The translations under genes were made by a program, and so were the position numbers. A stretch of 64,000 nt of DNA, from positions 124,001 to 188,000 of the forward strand of contig NZ_SMYO01000008.1 in assembly GCF_004358205.1 (NCBI RefSeq). The letters are read 5' to 3'. Of the stretch, positions 44,158-52,326 are shown piece after piece. The notes beneath the pieces were generated by a model, which did no database searches, was not told the DNA's origin, and saw only the letters and a program-made list of their open reading frames with translations. The DNA comes from Bacillus salipaludis (GTDB lineage Bacteria > Bacillota > Bacilli > Bacillales_B > DSM-18226). Numbering within the stretch: position 1 is the first letter of the stretch; every line of letters starts with the position of its first letter.

Positions 44158-44310
44158 GTGGAAAATGAAAATAAAAATCCTCCAAATACCGTTAAATATA
44201 GTATTTGGGAAACACGGACCGATGAAGAGCAGATGGAGAATAAGCATAAAATCACAGAAGCCATTCATGGTACAAGTCTCGAGTCAAAGATTTCAGAAAA
44301 ACACGAATAA
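44158..44310 (+). CDS. Small acidic/polar protein, 50 residues
   Basis: GTG at 44158 has GGAGGTGG six bases upstream and opens a 50-codon frame rich in Glu, Lys and Asn (VENENKNPPNTVKYSIWETR start, ending SEKHE). It has no hydrophobic segment. A hairpin terminator follows its stop at once, which supports it as a real gene. I do not know the family. Confidence 0.6.
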   Translation: MENENKNPPNTVKYSIWETRTDEEQMENKHKITEAIHGTSLESKISEKHE

Positions 44311-44350
44311 CAAGTCAAGAGCAACCATTGGAGGTTGCTTTTGTCTTGTT
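44311..44350 (+). terminator. Terminator after the 50-residue gene
   Basis: CAAG-GCAACC pairs with GGTTGC-CTTG and the stem is followed by a T-rich stretch. Confidence 0.7.
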
Positions 44351-44425
44351 ATTTTTAAAATATACCTATATTATTTTTATAATCTATTGCATTTTCATAT
44401 TATTTTATAAGGGACGGGAAGACTT

Positions 44426-45223
44426 ATTTTAATCTATTCAAGAAAAACAATCACAGTTGGAATCCTTTGTCTTCTATTCATCGGTTTCTTTACATTTTAT
44501 CTTCTCCATAATCCGGATCAAACAGAGCTACACAAGAATAAGCACACAGTTGTGAAAAAGAAAGAAGACATACCTATCGTGGAATATAACGGGGGAGGCC
44601 ATCTAAAGGAAATTGGCCAAAAAGTCCGGCAAAAAAACTGGGGGACATTAACCCTAATAGATAAAGTAGAAGTAAACAAGACATTTACGATTTCCCCAAT
44701 GGTGATTAAGTTAAATGACGTAAAAATAATTAGACTATCAAACCTAACCAAACAAACTAAAGAATACTTACGAGGATATACCGGTTTAAGTAATGAAGAG
44801 GCTTATCAATTATTTACAGAGAAAAATCTAAGCAATGAAGAAATACAAGACCGCGTAGAACTTTCACGGACAGAAATCGACAATAATACTACTTATATAG
44901 AAATTACTTATTCTGTTAAAAATACTGGGTCAAAAGAACTTCAATTTTTCAGCATGGAAAATGTTACATTAAACCATAAATGGTCTTATAAAGTTCCGGA
45001 AGAAAACTTTATCCTGTCAGATGATACCTTAATAGGTGCTAAAAGTGTCAGCAGAGTGGATTACAGACCTAGTGAATTACGAAAAGGAACAATTGGCTTG
45101 TTGAATGAGTCAGAAACCCCCATCCATAAAATAACCTCTTTTTCGTTTACAACGGATGACCTACTTGACGGAGATTCCCACCATCTTTTAGCCAAACCAA
45201 AGACATTCACGATAAATTTTTAG
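44426..45223 (+). CDS. Membrane-anchored or secreted protein, possible ATT start
   Basis: A GTG at 44552 starts a 223-residue ORF, but the same frame is open back to 44411 and encodes a clear membrane helix (TVGILCLLFIGFFTFYLL) just upstream. No ATG, GTG or TTG precedes that helix; ATT at 44426 with GGGA six bases upstream is the best candidate, giving 265 residues. The outer part is beta-rich (NTTYIEITYSVKNTGSKELQ), resembling DUF4352-like telokin folds of lipoproteins. Function unknown. If translation starts at 44552 the protein would stay in the cytoplasm, which seems unlikely. Confidence 0.6.
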   Translation: MLIYSRKTITVGILCLLFIGFFTFYLLHNPDQTELHKNKHTVVKKKEDIPIVEYNGGGHLKEIGQKVRQKNWGTLTLIDKVEVNKTFTISPMVIKLNDVKIIRLSNLTKQTKEYLRGYTGLSNEEAYQLFTEKNLSNEEIQDRVELSRTEIDNNTTYIEITYSVKNTGSKELQFFSMENVTLNHKWSYKVPEENFILSDDTLIGAKSVSRVDYRPSELRKGTIGLLNESETPIHKITSFSFTTDDLLDGDSHHLLAKPKTFTINF

Positions 45224-45234
45224 CTAAAATAATT

Positions 45235-45264
45235 AGGGCCAGATTGATCATCTGGCCCTTTCTC
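45235..45264 (+). terminator. Terminator after the 44426 gene
   Basis: AGGGCCAGA pairs with TCTGGCCCT, then TTCTC. Confidence 0.75.
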
Positions 45265-45402
45265 AATTCCAGGATGCCGTAGCAGTCCGCCTTTGTTAGT
45301 TTTTTTATTATCCTTGCTCTTTACAATAATATTATATGGCTCACTTTCTATATTGACGAGACGATGGTTGAAATAAGAATGTCGCCAATTGACGGTCAAA
45401 AT

Positions 45403-45516
45403 TGTTGATATATTGTAAAAAGTGTTGATATATCTTTAAAAGTGTTGATATCCTTCTAAAAAATGTTGATATATCTAAAAAAGTGTCGATATCCTGCTAA
45501 AAAGTGTTGATATCCA
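45403..45516. repeat. Six phased TGTTGATAT repeats, 20-21 bp period
   Basis: TGTTGATA or TGTCGATA starts at 45403, 45423, 45443, 45464, 45484 and 45505. Each is followed by TAT or TCC and a run of A. Spacing is two helical turns throughout. The array is in the gap between convergent genes. Confidence 0.8.
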
Positions 45517-45649
45517 TTCCATCTTCTTAAAAATTCCTACTCTTAAGATCTATTGATATTCGATTACCAATCTGGAAACCCATTCCTAAAATAAAAAGGA
45601 GATGATTACAGCATTAAAAACGGCTGTAACCCGTGTCCATTTCACTAAG

Positions 45650-47884
45650 CTATTCCGAAAGCCATAATGAAATACTTACCTTAAACAAATCACCATCTGT
45701 TTCGATTTCAAGGCTGCCTTCGTGGAGGTCAACGATGGATTTCGCTATCGCAAGGCCCAATCCTGAGCCATCTGTATGGCGTGAAGTGTCACCACGCTTA
45801 AACCGCTCAAACAGCTCATCACTATTATCATTTAATTCATATCTAGAAACATTTTTAAAAGTAATCATCGCTCGATCATTCAATTTGGAAATCGTTATAT
45901 ACACGCGGGAATTCTCCATTGAATATTTCAGGATATTGCCTATTAAGTTATCAAACACTCGCCAAAGCTTCTGTCCATCTACAATCGCGTTAATGGGCTT
46001 CTCCGTGTTCGTAACCCGAAATTGCAGGCTCGATTCATTGATCATATCATCGTATTCTCCGAGTGCCTGCTGCAATAACTGGACGAGATCCACCTTTTCC
46101 TTTTTCAATTCCATATTGCCGCTCGCCATTTTCGATACTTCAAACAAATCATCAATTAACACCTTTAATCGCTTTGACTTCCGATCAATAATTTCAAGAT
46201 AAGCAGTCCGTTCCTCTGTTGATACCTCATCTGATTTTAACAACTGAGTATAGGTAATGATAGAAGTCAGCGGCGTTCTTAGGTCATGGCTGACATTGGT
46301 AATTAACTCGGTTTTCAGGCGTTCACTCTTGGCCTGTGCATTCTGTGAGGTTTTTACCCCCTGCTTTAACACATTAAGATTAGCGGCCAGCGTTGCTAGG
46401 ACTGATTTCCCCGCTACCTCCAAATCCTGCCCCATCTTTCCGGCAGCGAGCTCATTTGTTTTTTCAACAATCTGGTTCAAATATGCCATCCTGTTAACAA
46501 GCATTACGACGATGGGAATTGCCATGCAGCCCACTAAAATAAGATAAAAAGGAAGGAACACAGGTTGGATGACAACCAAAACAGCAGCTAATCCCAACCC
46601 AAACGCCGCCGCCATAAGAATAAACACCTGCGTGGCCGCCGTTTGATTTAAAAAGGCTTCTTTTAATTTGGTAACTGCTTTCTCAAAAAAAACTTTACTA
46701 TTTTTTCCTGATTTATAAATCAAAGCTTTTTCCCACTGGGTTTTAATCGTTTTCCACTCTTTTACGACTGCAGTTAGATAGTTCCATTGGACAAAAGTAA
46801 GTGCTCCCAAAATCAGCCCAATGAAAAGAAGAATCACGAAGTCTTTTCCAGCATTTATTGGATTTTCATAAAAATAAATGACCTGATTGTTTGTTACAAA
46901 CAAACTGAAGATGAATCCGATTCCCAATAGTATGAATAGGAACACCCTTACATCAACGGGTAACTTGTTATAATATGGCCTCCATTTTTCGATTTCTGCC
47001 TGAATCCCTTTTGAATTTTTTCGGATTAAGAAACCGAGAAGAAGGGTTACAATACCCGATATAACATAAACCCATATGATATTTCGCTGTTTATTGTAAT
47101 TTTCTGCTTCGACCATTAACCAATTTTCAGAGGAGAGAGACTTAGGTACCCCTATTTGTAATCCAATTGATTTTGGAATCATGGCATTAATAACATCATG
47201 ATCACCTGGGCCAAAATACATGAAATCCTCTTGCTGAAGATAATGATTTGTATAAAACAGCATATCTTTAGGGTTCATTACATCTTTTGCTGTTTTTCCA
47301 TCCGACAGTTGAAGGTTTGTGTAGACTTTTCCCGTGGACTTGTCCTGATAATAGTAAATAAATGCATCCTTAAAGCGCTGAAAATCTTCGCGATAATTCT
47401 CTCTTTCTTTAAAGTACTTTTCGATCTTCTTTTCTTTTTCCTTCACAATCTTTTGTTCGACATACTTGTCACTATTAAAAGTATTGGTGATATCCTTAAT
47501 CTTATGGTCTCTTTCCGCAGTCAATGAATCCACTGTCACTTGATCCTCTTTAGCCTTTGCTTCATAGATTCGTTGCTCGTATTGCTCTTTAATGTTATTT
47601 TCCTGCTCAGACAGACTTCCGTACCGATAGCGATACTCATTGATGTCATCCTTTGTAACCTTAATCGTCTTTTTCGCTTCCTCCAAGGGGATATTCGTTA
47701 GCTCAAACATAATAAAATACCCTGGGAATTGTTCCATATAGCTTTGAAAATCGTCCGTATGGAAATAGTCACGAGTAAAAAGACGTTCTCCCGCAGTAAT
47801 AACAGTTAATATACCGCTCAGTCCATACGTGATCAGCAACGCCCAAATTCCAATAAGAACTTTATTTTTCCATTTTATACCCAA
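45650..47884 (-). CDS. Sensor histidine kinase with large extracytoplasmic domain
   Basis: A 744-residue membrane kinase. Helix 1 is at ~8-28, then an outside domain of ~230 residues rich in charged coiled-coil (QRIYEAKAKEDQVTVDSLTA), then about five more helices between ~268 and 465. The HisKA motif ELITNVSHDLRTPLTS puts the phospho-His near residue 533; the ATPase has FDNLIGNILKYS (N box, ~645) and TDGSGLGLAIAKS (G box, ~706). It overlaps the response-regulator gene by 23 bases and starts with TTG. The outer domain is unlike any sensor I can name. It may watch the envelope or the peptides encoded divergently. Confidence 0.9.
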   Translation of the reverse strand: MGIKWKNKVLIGIWALLITYGLSGILTVITAGERLFTRDYFHTDDFQSYMEQFPGYFIMFELTNIPLEEAKKTIKVTKDDINEYRYRYGSLSEQENNIKEQYEQRIYEAKAKEDQVTVDSLTAERDHKIKDITNTFNSDKYVEQKIVKEKEKKIEKYFKERENYREDFQRFKDAFIYYYQDKSTGKVYTNLQLSDGKTAKDVMNPKDMLFYTNHYLQQEDFMYFGPGDHDVINAMIPKSIGLQIGVPKSLSSENWLMVEAENYNKQRNIIWVYVISGIVTLLLGFLIRKNSKGIQAEIEKWRPYYNKLPVDVRVFLFILLGIGFIFSLFVTNNQVIYFYENPINAGKDFVILLFIGLILGALTFVQWNYLTAVVKEWKTIKTQWEKALIYKSGKNSKVFFEKAVTKLKEAFLNQTAATQVFILMAAAFGLGLAAVLVVIQPVFLPFYLILVGCMAIPIVVMLVNRMAYLNQIVEKTNELAAGKMGQDLEVAGKSVLATLAANLNVLKQGVKTSQNAQAKSERLKTELITNVSHDLRTPLTSIITYTQLLKSDEVSTEERTAYLEIIDRKSKRLKVLIDDLFEVSKMASGNMELKKEKVDLVQLLQQALGEYDDMINESSLQFRVTNTEKPINAIVDGQKLWRVFDNLIGNILKYSMENSRVYITISKLNDRAMITFKNVSRYELNDNSDELFERFKRGDTSRHTDGSGLGLAIAKSIVDLHEGSLEIETDGDLFKVSISLWLSE

Positions 47885-48554
47885 TCCCCCACACCACCTT
47901 CAAATATCTTGGATTTTTCGGATCAATTTCAATCTTTTCACGAATTTTTCGGATGTGAACTGCAACCGTATTTTCCGAGTTATAGCCCGGTTCCTTCCAA
48001 ACCCGTTCATAGATTTCATCGATAGAAAACACCCGGCCGGCATTTGTCATTAGAAGCTCCACGATTTTATATTCGATTGGGGTCAGCTTCACAGGTTCCC
48101 CATGGACCGTTACTTCTTTTGCCGCTTGATCTAAAATTAGCCCATTTAGATCAATTACCTTTTTGATTCCCTCATATGTACCTAAGGTTACAAACCGTCT
48201 CAGCTGTGATTTTACGCGGGCCACAAGCTCCATCGGATTGAACGGCTTTGTGACATAGTCATCCGCCCCCACCTGTAAACCCAAGATTTTATCGGTATCC
48301 TCGCTTTTTGCACTCAAAATAATAATCGGGATGTTTTTCGATTCGCGAATTTTATAGGTGGCAGCAATCCCATCGAGCTTCGGCATCATTACATCAAGAA
48401 TAATTAGATGAACTTGATGTTCATTGAGGATTTCCAATGCTTCAAGCCCATCCTTCGCTTTTAATACCGTAACCCCTTCATTTTTCAAATAGATCTCGAT
48501 GACATCCCGGATTTCTTTTTCGTCATCAACCACTAGAACATAATATGGATCCAT
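47862..48554 (-). CDS. OmpR-family response regulator
   Basis: A 230-residue regulator: receiver domain in ~1-115 with acidic pair Asp10/Asp11, phospho-acceptor Asp54 in LIILDVMMPK and Lys103 in VTKPF; then a winged-helix OmpR/PhoB DNA-binding domain (KLTPIEYKIVELLMTNAGRV, ENTVAVHIRKIREKIE). It is translated before, and overlaps, the kinase gene. Direct repeats CTTAAGAAT/CTTAAGATT just upstream of its own gene are the likely target and overlap the promoter of the divergent peptide genes. Confidence 0.93.
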   Translation of the reverse strand: MDPYYVLVVDDEKEIRDVIEIYLKNEGVTVLKAKDGLEALEILNEHQVHLIILDVMMPKLDGIAATYKIRESKNIPIIILSAKSEDTDKILGLQVGADDYVTKPFNPMELVARVKSQLRRFVTLGTYEGIKKVIDLNGLILDQAAKEVTVHGEPVKLTPIEYKIVELLMTNAGRVFSIDEIYERVWKEPGYNSENTVAVHIRKIREKIEIDPKNPRYLKVVWGIGYKMEK

Positions 48555-48611
48555 GTTTCCCCTTCTTTCTATCTACCAATTTTTTCATTATTTATATAAT
48601 AAACGGAAAAT

Positions 48612-48664
48612 CTTAACATTCATTTTGGATAATTCTTAAGAATTTCTTAAGATTATTTTATACT
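48612..48664 (+). promoter_or_regulatory. Response-regulator direct repeats and divergent promoter
   Basis: TTCTTAAGA occurs at 48633 and 48644, 11 bp apart, with a related CTTAACATT at 48612. The -35 position (TTAAGA, 48636-48641) is inside the repeats and TATACT (48659-48664) follows after 17 bases. This is the layout of an OmpR-type activated promoter reading to the right. Confidence 0.65.
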
Positions 48665-48687
48665 AGAAGTTTGATAGGAGGGGGAAT

Positions 48688-48750
48688 TTGGGAAAATTTG
48701 AGCGAAGATTAAACTATCTTTGTAAAAATAAAAAGCCTCTTTTGCTGTGA
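48688..48750 (+). CDS. Putative 20-residue cationic peptide
   Basis: TTG at 48688 is preceded by AGGAGGGGG at ideal distance. The 20 codons give MGKFERRLNYLCKNKKPLLL: net positive, with one Cys. It is the first frame after the response-regulator-type promoter, 24 bases from the -10. No homologue known to me. It could be a leader peptide for the second ORF or a signal/antimicrobial peptide. Confidence 0.45.
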   Translation: MGKFERRLNYLCKNKKPLLL

Positions 48751-48780
48751 AACTTAAAATAAACGATGGAGGTGCTACGA

Positions 48781-48852
48781 TTGGATAAAATCTTACATAT
48801 TCTATTCCAGGTGAAAGGTCCAGTGTGGGTACTGATTGAGCGGTTATTTTAG
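48781..48852 (+). CDS. Putative 23-residue hydrophobic peptide
   Basis: TTG at 48781 has GGAGGTG six bases upstream. The 23-residue product starts MDKILHILFQVKGPVW and ends ERLF; it is hydrophobic with charged residues spread so that it could form an amphipathic or membrane helix. An intrinsic terminator begins two bases after the stop, so promoter, two tiny frames and terminator make a complete transcription unit. Unknown function. Confidence 0.55.
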   Translation: MDKILHILFQVKGPVWVLIERLF

Positions 48853-49049
48853 GAAAAGGAGTTGCAAAACACAGCAACTCCTTTTTTTATTCGAAGATTA
48901 TTGGGAGATTTATTGTCCATCTGGCCATTTGTGGTACCTCGGCGCACATGATTATCTTCAAAGTTATTTTCACGAAGTTTTTCGACCTTGTGGTTCAATA
49001 ACTGCTTTTGATCCACTTCCGGTGAGGGCGTAAACTTTTTCTTTGACAC
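48849..49049 (-). CDS. Small hydrophilic protein, C-terminus read through a terminator
   Basis: GTG at 49049 has AAAGGAGGAATT upstream and starts a 66-residue polar protein (MSKKKFTPSPEVDQKQLLNH opening; no membrane segment). Its last dozen residues (KKGVAVFCNSFS) are encoded by the terminator hairpin of the opposite-strand peptide unit, so the native end may have been lost. I do not recognise the family; the strong ribosome site supports it. Confidence 0.55.
   Translation of the reverse strand: MSKKKFTPSPEVDQKQLLNHKVEKLRENNFEDNHVRRGTTNGQMDNKSPNNLRIKKGVAVFCNSFS
48855..48889 (+). terminator. Terminator of the small-peptide unit
   Basis: AAAAGGAGTTG pairs with CAACTCCTTTT and T residues continue. 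Confidence 0.88.
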
Positions 49050-49169
49050 CTTGAATTCCTCCTTTATTTTTGCCTCCCTTATTTTTGATTATTTTTCAAA
49101 AAAAATAATCCATTTACAGTCTAGAATATTTCCGTTATTGAAATGGGAAATTAATGATAGGTGATGAGT

Positions 49170-49925
49170 ATGAAAAAAGCATTCATTGTATATCTTTTGA
49201 TAATGTGGCTGGCGCCTATTTCAATAATGGCAAAGTCCCCGGACGCAACGCAGACCGTCCTCCAAGATTTTGTAATAGCGATTATGAAAAAGGATGAAAG
49301 ATTGGCCAGGAAACTGATTAATCCGTCGGTTAAAATCCCTGAAATTCGTGAAAACACACCGATTCAAGGAATTGAAACACTTCCTTCTCCCCATAAAAAT
49401 GCTAGAATTCTTTTAGCACGTTTTGAACGGGAATACTTTGATAACCATTCATTCACTGAAAGAATTGCTTTTATATGGGAGGTTTATGTCAAAAATAACA
49501 AAATTTCTAGGATCAAAGTGCTTTCTGACCATTCAAACCCATTTATGAATGAACCAATCAAGGAATACCAAGAGAAATATAATAAGCAGCTGCTCGTGCC
49601 CACTTATTTCCCTTTTAAGGTAACCCATGTACGAGGTAATGTAGTCTATAATGAGGCCATTTGGTTTTATCGAGATAAAACTGGTAAATTGTCCATTCAA
49701 GCAACGCCTCATTTAGGAAAGTTTAGTGTTTTAAAGGATTATCGCGCTCTAATACTGAAGAATGGTCAAGAGGCATTTATTAAGGAGATTCCAGCTGGAT
49801 ATCAGGTTATTTTTCTGTATGATGATATTCAATATACTGTGAAGCTAGAGAGTGAAAAGAAGCTTTATCAACCGACGGAAAAAGAGCTGATTGATGTAGT
49901 GGAATCAATGTTTCCGAATCGATAG
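49170..49925 (+). CDS. Secreted protein of unknown function
   Basis: A ~251-residue protein with a clear signal peptide (KKAFIVYLLIMWLAPISIMA, cleavage near AKS) and a mixed alpha/beta mature part beginning with a helical DATQTVLQDFVIAIMKKDER segment, reminiscent of small NTF2-like or DUF4878-type domains. The C-terminal half has beta strands (AIWFYRDKTGKLSIQATPH). ATG 49170 is chosen for its distance from AGGTG; ATG 49164 is also possible. No named family recognised. Confidence 0.65.
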   Translation: MKKAFIVYLLIMWLAPISIMAKSPDATQTVLQDFVIAIMKKDERLARKLINPSVKIPEIRENTPIQGIETLPSPHKNARILLARFEREYFDNHSFTERIAFIWEVYVKNNKISRIKVLSDHSNPFMNEPIKEYQEKYNKQLLVPTYFPFKVTHVRGNVVYNEAIWFYRDKTGKLSIQATPHLGKFSVLKDYRALILKNGQEAFIKEIPAGYQVIFLYDDIQYTVKLESEKKLYQPTEKELIDVVESMFPNR

Positions 49926-49996
49926 CAAAGGGGTAGATGAAGGAAATTATCACGGGGGACTACCTCATTTTGTCCTTCATCTCACCCAATGGTGCT

Positions 49997-50488
49997 TTAA
50001 TCAGCATTTTCTGAGTTAAATTCCTGTACACCATGAATATATTTTTTATACCAGATTTTCCATTCCTCAGCTCGTGATTCGATCGTTCTACCATTTAACA
50101 ATGCGAGGATTACCTCGAGACACATATGCCAGCCAGCAAGATCCTTGGGTGTATGGTCTGTGATTTCTTGCAAAGTCTCCGTTAACACCAACATACATCC
50201 ACCCGATTCTGGGCTTAATTCAAAGCGCATCTTGTTCTCCCACCAGGTAAACTCTAAAACAGAATACATTTTTAGTTCGGTTATCGTTAGTTTATCGGAA
50301 GTACCATCGGGCATATGGAAAATAATTGCCCCGCCTTCACGGAGTTCCTCCACTTCGAGCTCTGAAAACCAGTTAGAAAGTTTATCGTTCTCTGTTAACC
50401 ACGCCCAAACTTCTTGTACAGAATACTTCCAGTGCCGTTCGTACCGTGCAATTGCTCCACTTTCTGTTTTTATCAATTCCGCGATCAT
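49997..50488 (-). CDS. SRPBCC/AHSA1-like protein
   Basis: A 163-residue START-like-fold protein. ARYERHWKYSVQEVWAWLTE, then LSNWFSELEVEELREGGAII and a late LAGWHMCLEVILALLNGR are typical of AHSA1-type SRPBCC proteins in bacilli, which form a hydrophobic pocket. Ligand unknown. A GGAGGATGATG lies upstream of the start. It is convergent with the secreted-protein gene. Confidence 0.82.
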   Translation of the reverse strand: MIAELIKTESGAIARYERHWKYSVQEVWAWLTENDKLSNWFSELEVEELREGGAIIFHMPDGTSDKLTITELKMYSVLEFTWWENKMRFELSPESGGCMLVLTETLQEITDHTPKDLAGWHMCLEVILALLNGRTIESRAEEWKIWYKKYIHGVQEFNSENAD

Positions 50489-50651
50489 TTCATCATCCTC
50501 CTTACTAATTGGGCAAGACCTTAACTATTTTAAAAATACCATTTCCTCAAAAGATTAAAAACTCATCTATTAGATTTTACGGCTAAATTTTCATATTTTC
50601 CATTTTTATAGGGAATATTATCATCAACAGGAATGTGTAGGAGGTTGTCAA

Positions 50652-50967
50652 GTGGAAGATAAAACGAAAATTCCTTTAACGGCTGCAGAAATGTCCGGGT
50701 TATGGAATGTCGATTCTAGCTATGCAAGCGAGTGGTGGGGTTTTGGGGTTGGCCACACGCTCAGATGTAACCTCTTTTCATAAAAGAGTTTTAAATGCAG
50801 GAGTAACGTTGCAGGATTTAACTCGTGATTTAATGCTGAAACAAGAAAACTATGTAAAACCTCCCTACATTGAAACTCCAGAAAAAGCAGAGTATGTGAA
50901 AAAGCAGCACTTTCTTGCAGGTTTTTTTGGACATGATCGACACAATCCCCAGACCGCGATAAATTAA
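50652..50967 (+). pseudogene. DUF3231 gene remnant with internal deletion
   Basis: The start (GTG 50652, AGGAGG upstream) reads DKTKIPLTAAEMSGLWN, the N-terminus of DUF3231 proteins. In a second frame the sequence jumps to ATRSDVTSFHKRVLNAGVTL and ends with NYVKPPYIETPEKAEYVKKQ and HFLAGFFG, the DUF3231 C-terminus. About 250 residues of the usual four-helix repeats are missing and the frame changes at the joint. The family is found in spore formers and has no known function. The gene is dead or makes only a fragment. Confidence 0.75.
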
Positions 50968-50993
50968 TTAAGGACTAGGTTAAGGTGATTACT

Positions 50994-51476
50994 TTGAATT
51001 CACTAACTAGAAATTTAGATTTACATGCTCAAGGAAATTGGCTGCCAATTGTTTTATCTCTGCTATTGTTTTTGTATGCTCTCTTTATGCCTAAAAAAGA
51101 GATTGGCTGGAGAGAGTTTTATGTTACATTTGGATTAATTGGTTATATTGCTTGGATTTCTGATTCTGTTTTAGGAAAGATGTTCGACCTTGTTGATTTC
51201 GGTAACCCAAAAGTCACGGGAATAGGTGAATTTTTAAGCTACAGCTTAATCCCATCCTCCCTTTCAGTTATTTATTTAAACTATTTAAAGAAGACAAATA
51301 GATGGATGCTAGCCATTATCTTTATTTTAATTTCTACTTTAATTGAATGGGGAATGAGGAAAGTAGGTTATATGAAAACTAATGGCTGGAGCTTTATTAT
51401 TTCAGTTCCATTGTATTTTGTGGTATTTAGTTTTTTACTTCCTCTACACAAAAAATTAATCAGATGCAAATCGTAA
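50994..51476 (+). CDS. Membrane protein, possibly CBO0543-like
   Basis: A 160-residue protein with five helices. The segments YIAWISDSVLGKMFDLVDFG, SLIPSSLSVIYLNYL and STLIEWGMRKVGYMKTNGWS follow the layout of the CBO0543 family, though less clearly than the protein at 35914. TTG 50994 is chosen because AAGGTGA lies five bases upstream. It follows the DUF3231 remnant by 26 bases, as an operon partner. Confidence 0.6.
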   Translation: MNSLTRNLDLHAQGNWLPIVLSLLLFLYALFMPKKEIGWREFYVTFGLIGYIAWISDSVLGKMFDLVDFGNPKVTGIGEFLSYSLIPSSLSVIYLNYLKKTNRWMLAIIFILISTLIEWGMRKVGYMKTNGWSFIISVPLYFVVFSFLLPLHKKLIRCKS

Positions 51477-51478
51477 TG

Positions 51479-51534
51479 TAAAAAGGAAAAGTCACTGTTG
51501 GCCGTTGCAGCCTCAGTTACTTTTCTTTTTTTCA
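51479..51534 (+). terminator. Terminator after the 50994 gene
   Basis: AAAAGGAAAAGT pairs with ACTTTTCTTTTT across a loop of ~25 bases that contains smaller pairings. Confidence 0.65.
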
Positions 51535-51659
51535 ATCTTTTTTAATCTAATATTCGGACTAAATATACCACATTTTACCAATCCGCCCTTTAGTATAAAA
51601 AGGACATGCTCTTTTTTAAAATCAGAACGTAATATGTAAAAAAATAAGTTGGTGGTAAC

Positions 51660-51860
51660 ATGCATACGATTATTACTGGGTCAGGTGCGCCTATTTATTT
51701 AGGATATTCTGCCCCAATGTTTGGACCTTGGAATCAAGTTATACACCATCATAGTATTCAGCTTGGTCATAACACTATTCACATCCTTTCAGCCCTTCAT
51801 GGTTATCCACCTATGTTTCCCTATTTCGGACCGTTCGTACCTTTCCGCAAAATCGTTTAA
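51660..51860 (+). CDS. Small Tyr/His/Pro-rich protein
   Basis: A 66-residue ORF from ATG 51660, rich in His, Pro and aromatic residues (PMFGPWNQVIHHHSIQLGHN), a composition like small coat- or exosporium-associated peptides of bacilli. The ribosome site (GGTGG) is weak. I do not recognise a family. It may be a spore protein by composition only. Confidence 0.42.
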   Translation: MHTIITGSGAPIYLGYSAPMFGPWNQVIHHHSIQLGHNTIHILSALHGYPPMFPYFGPFVPFRKIV

Positions 51861-51937
51861 AAATCAATACTTACACTTTGAAAGAAAAAGATGGCTGCAA
51901 TAATAATGATTAAGGCAGATAATGGAATCCCTAATAA

Positions 51938-51973
51938 AGGAAAAACGATACCGGATGTTTTCAGGTATCGCCT
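51938..51973 (-). terminator. Terminator after the 51994 gene
   Basis: CGATACC and GGTATCG pair across an 11-base loop; on the minus strand TTTTTCC follows. Confidence 0.65.
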
Positions 51974-51993
51974 TAAAGATTAAAGAATGTAAA

Positions 51994-52176
51994 TTATAAG
52001 CTTCTAACAATTAAAATAACAATCGCCAAAATTAATACTGCCATAATGATAAAAGGAGTTAGCCCGGAACTAAAAACAACGTAGACCGTAATATGGCGGA
52101 AAGCATTTACAACCATATAAATGAATAAGACGATACCCAAAAATACGATTAGAGCCGCATTATTTTCTCTTTTCAC
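51994..52176 (-). CDS. Small two-helix membrane protein
   Basis: A 60-residue protein with two helices (AALIVFLGIVLFIYMVVNAF and TPFIIMAVLILAIVILIV) and almost no loops. GTG 52176 has AAAGGAG upstream. Single gene with its own terminator. Family not recognised. Confidence 0.6.
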   Translation of the reverse strand: MKRENNAALIVFLGIVLFIYMVVNAFRHITVYVVFSSGLTPFIIMAVLILAIVILIVRSL

Positions 52177-52290
52177 TTCAACGAGCTCCTTTCAAAGCAA
52201 AACCATTCATCCAGACAGTTAGTCCTTTATATAACACTTTATTAACTATAATTTTTATTATTCTTGGTGCCCCAAATTTCCCATAAATAA

Positions 52291-52318
52291 AGCGATCCTC
52301 CACAATCGAAGAATCGCC
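52291..52318 (-). terminator. Probable terminator of the murG-like gene
   Basis: GCGATTC and GGATCGC pair imperfectly on the minus strand, followed by TTTATTTA. Confidence 0.5.
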
Positions 52319-52326
52319 TACTTTTT

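Noticed and set aside
45403..45516. CRISPR array or DnaA-box origin cluster
   Set aside because: The cores are nine bases with 11-12 base linkers, far too short for CRISPR, and TGTTGATAT is not the DnaA box TTATCCACA; no dnaA, dnaN or rep gene is present.
48653..48877. 74-residue minus-strand ORF over the peptide unit
   Set aside because: It has no ribosome site and runs antisense through a promoter and a terminator.
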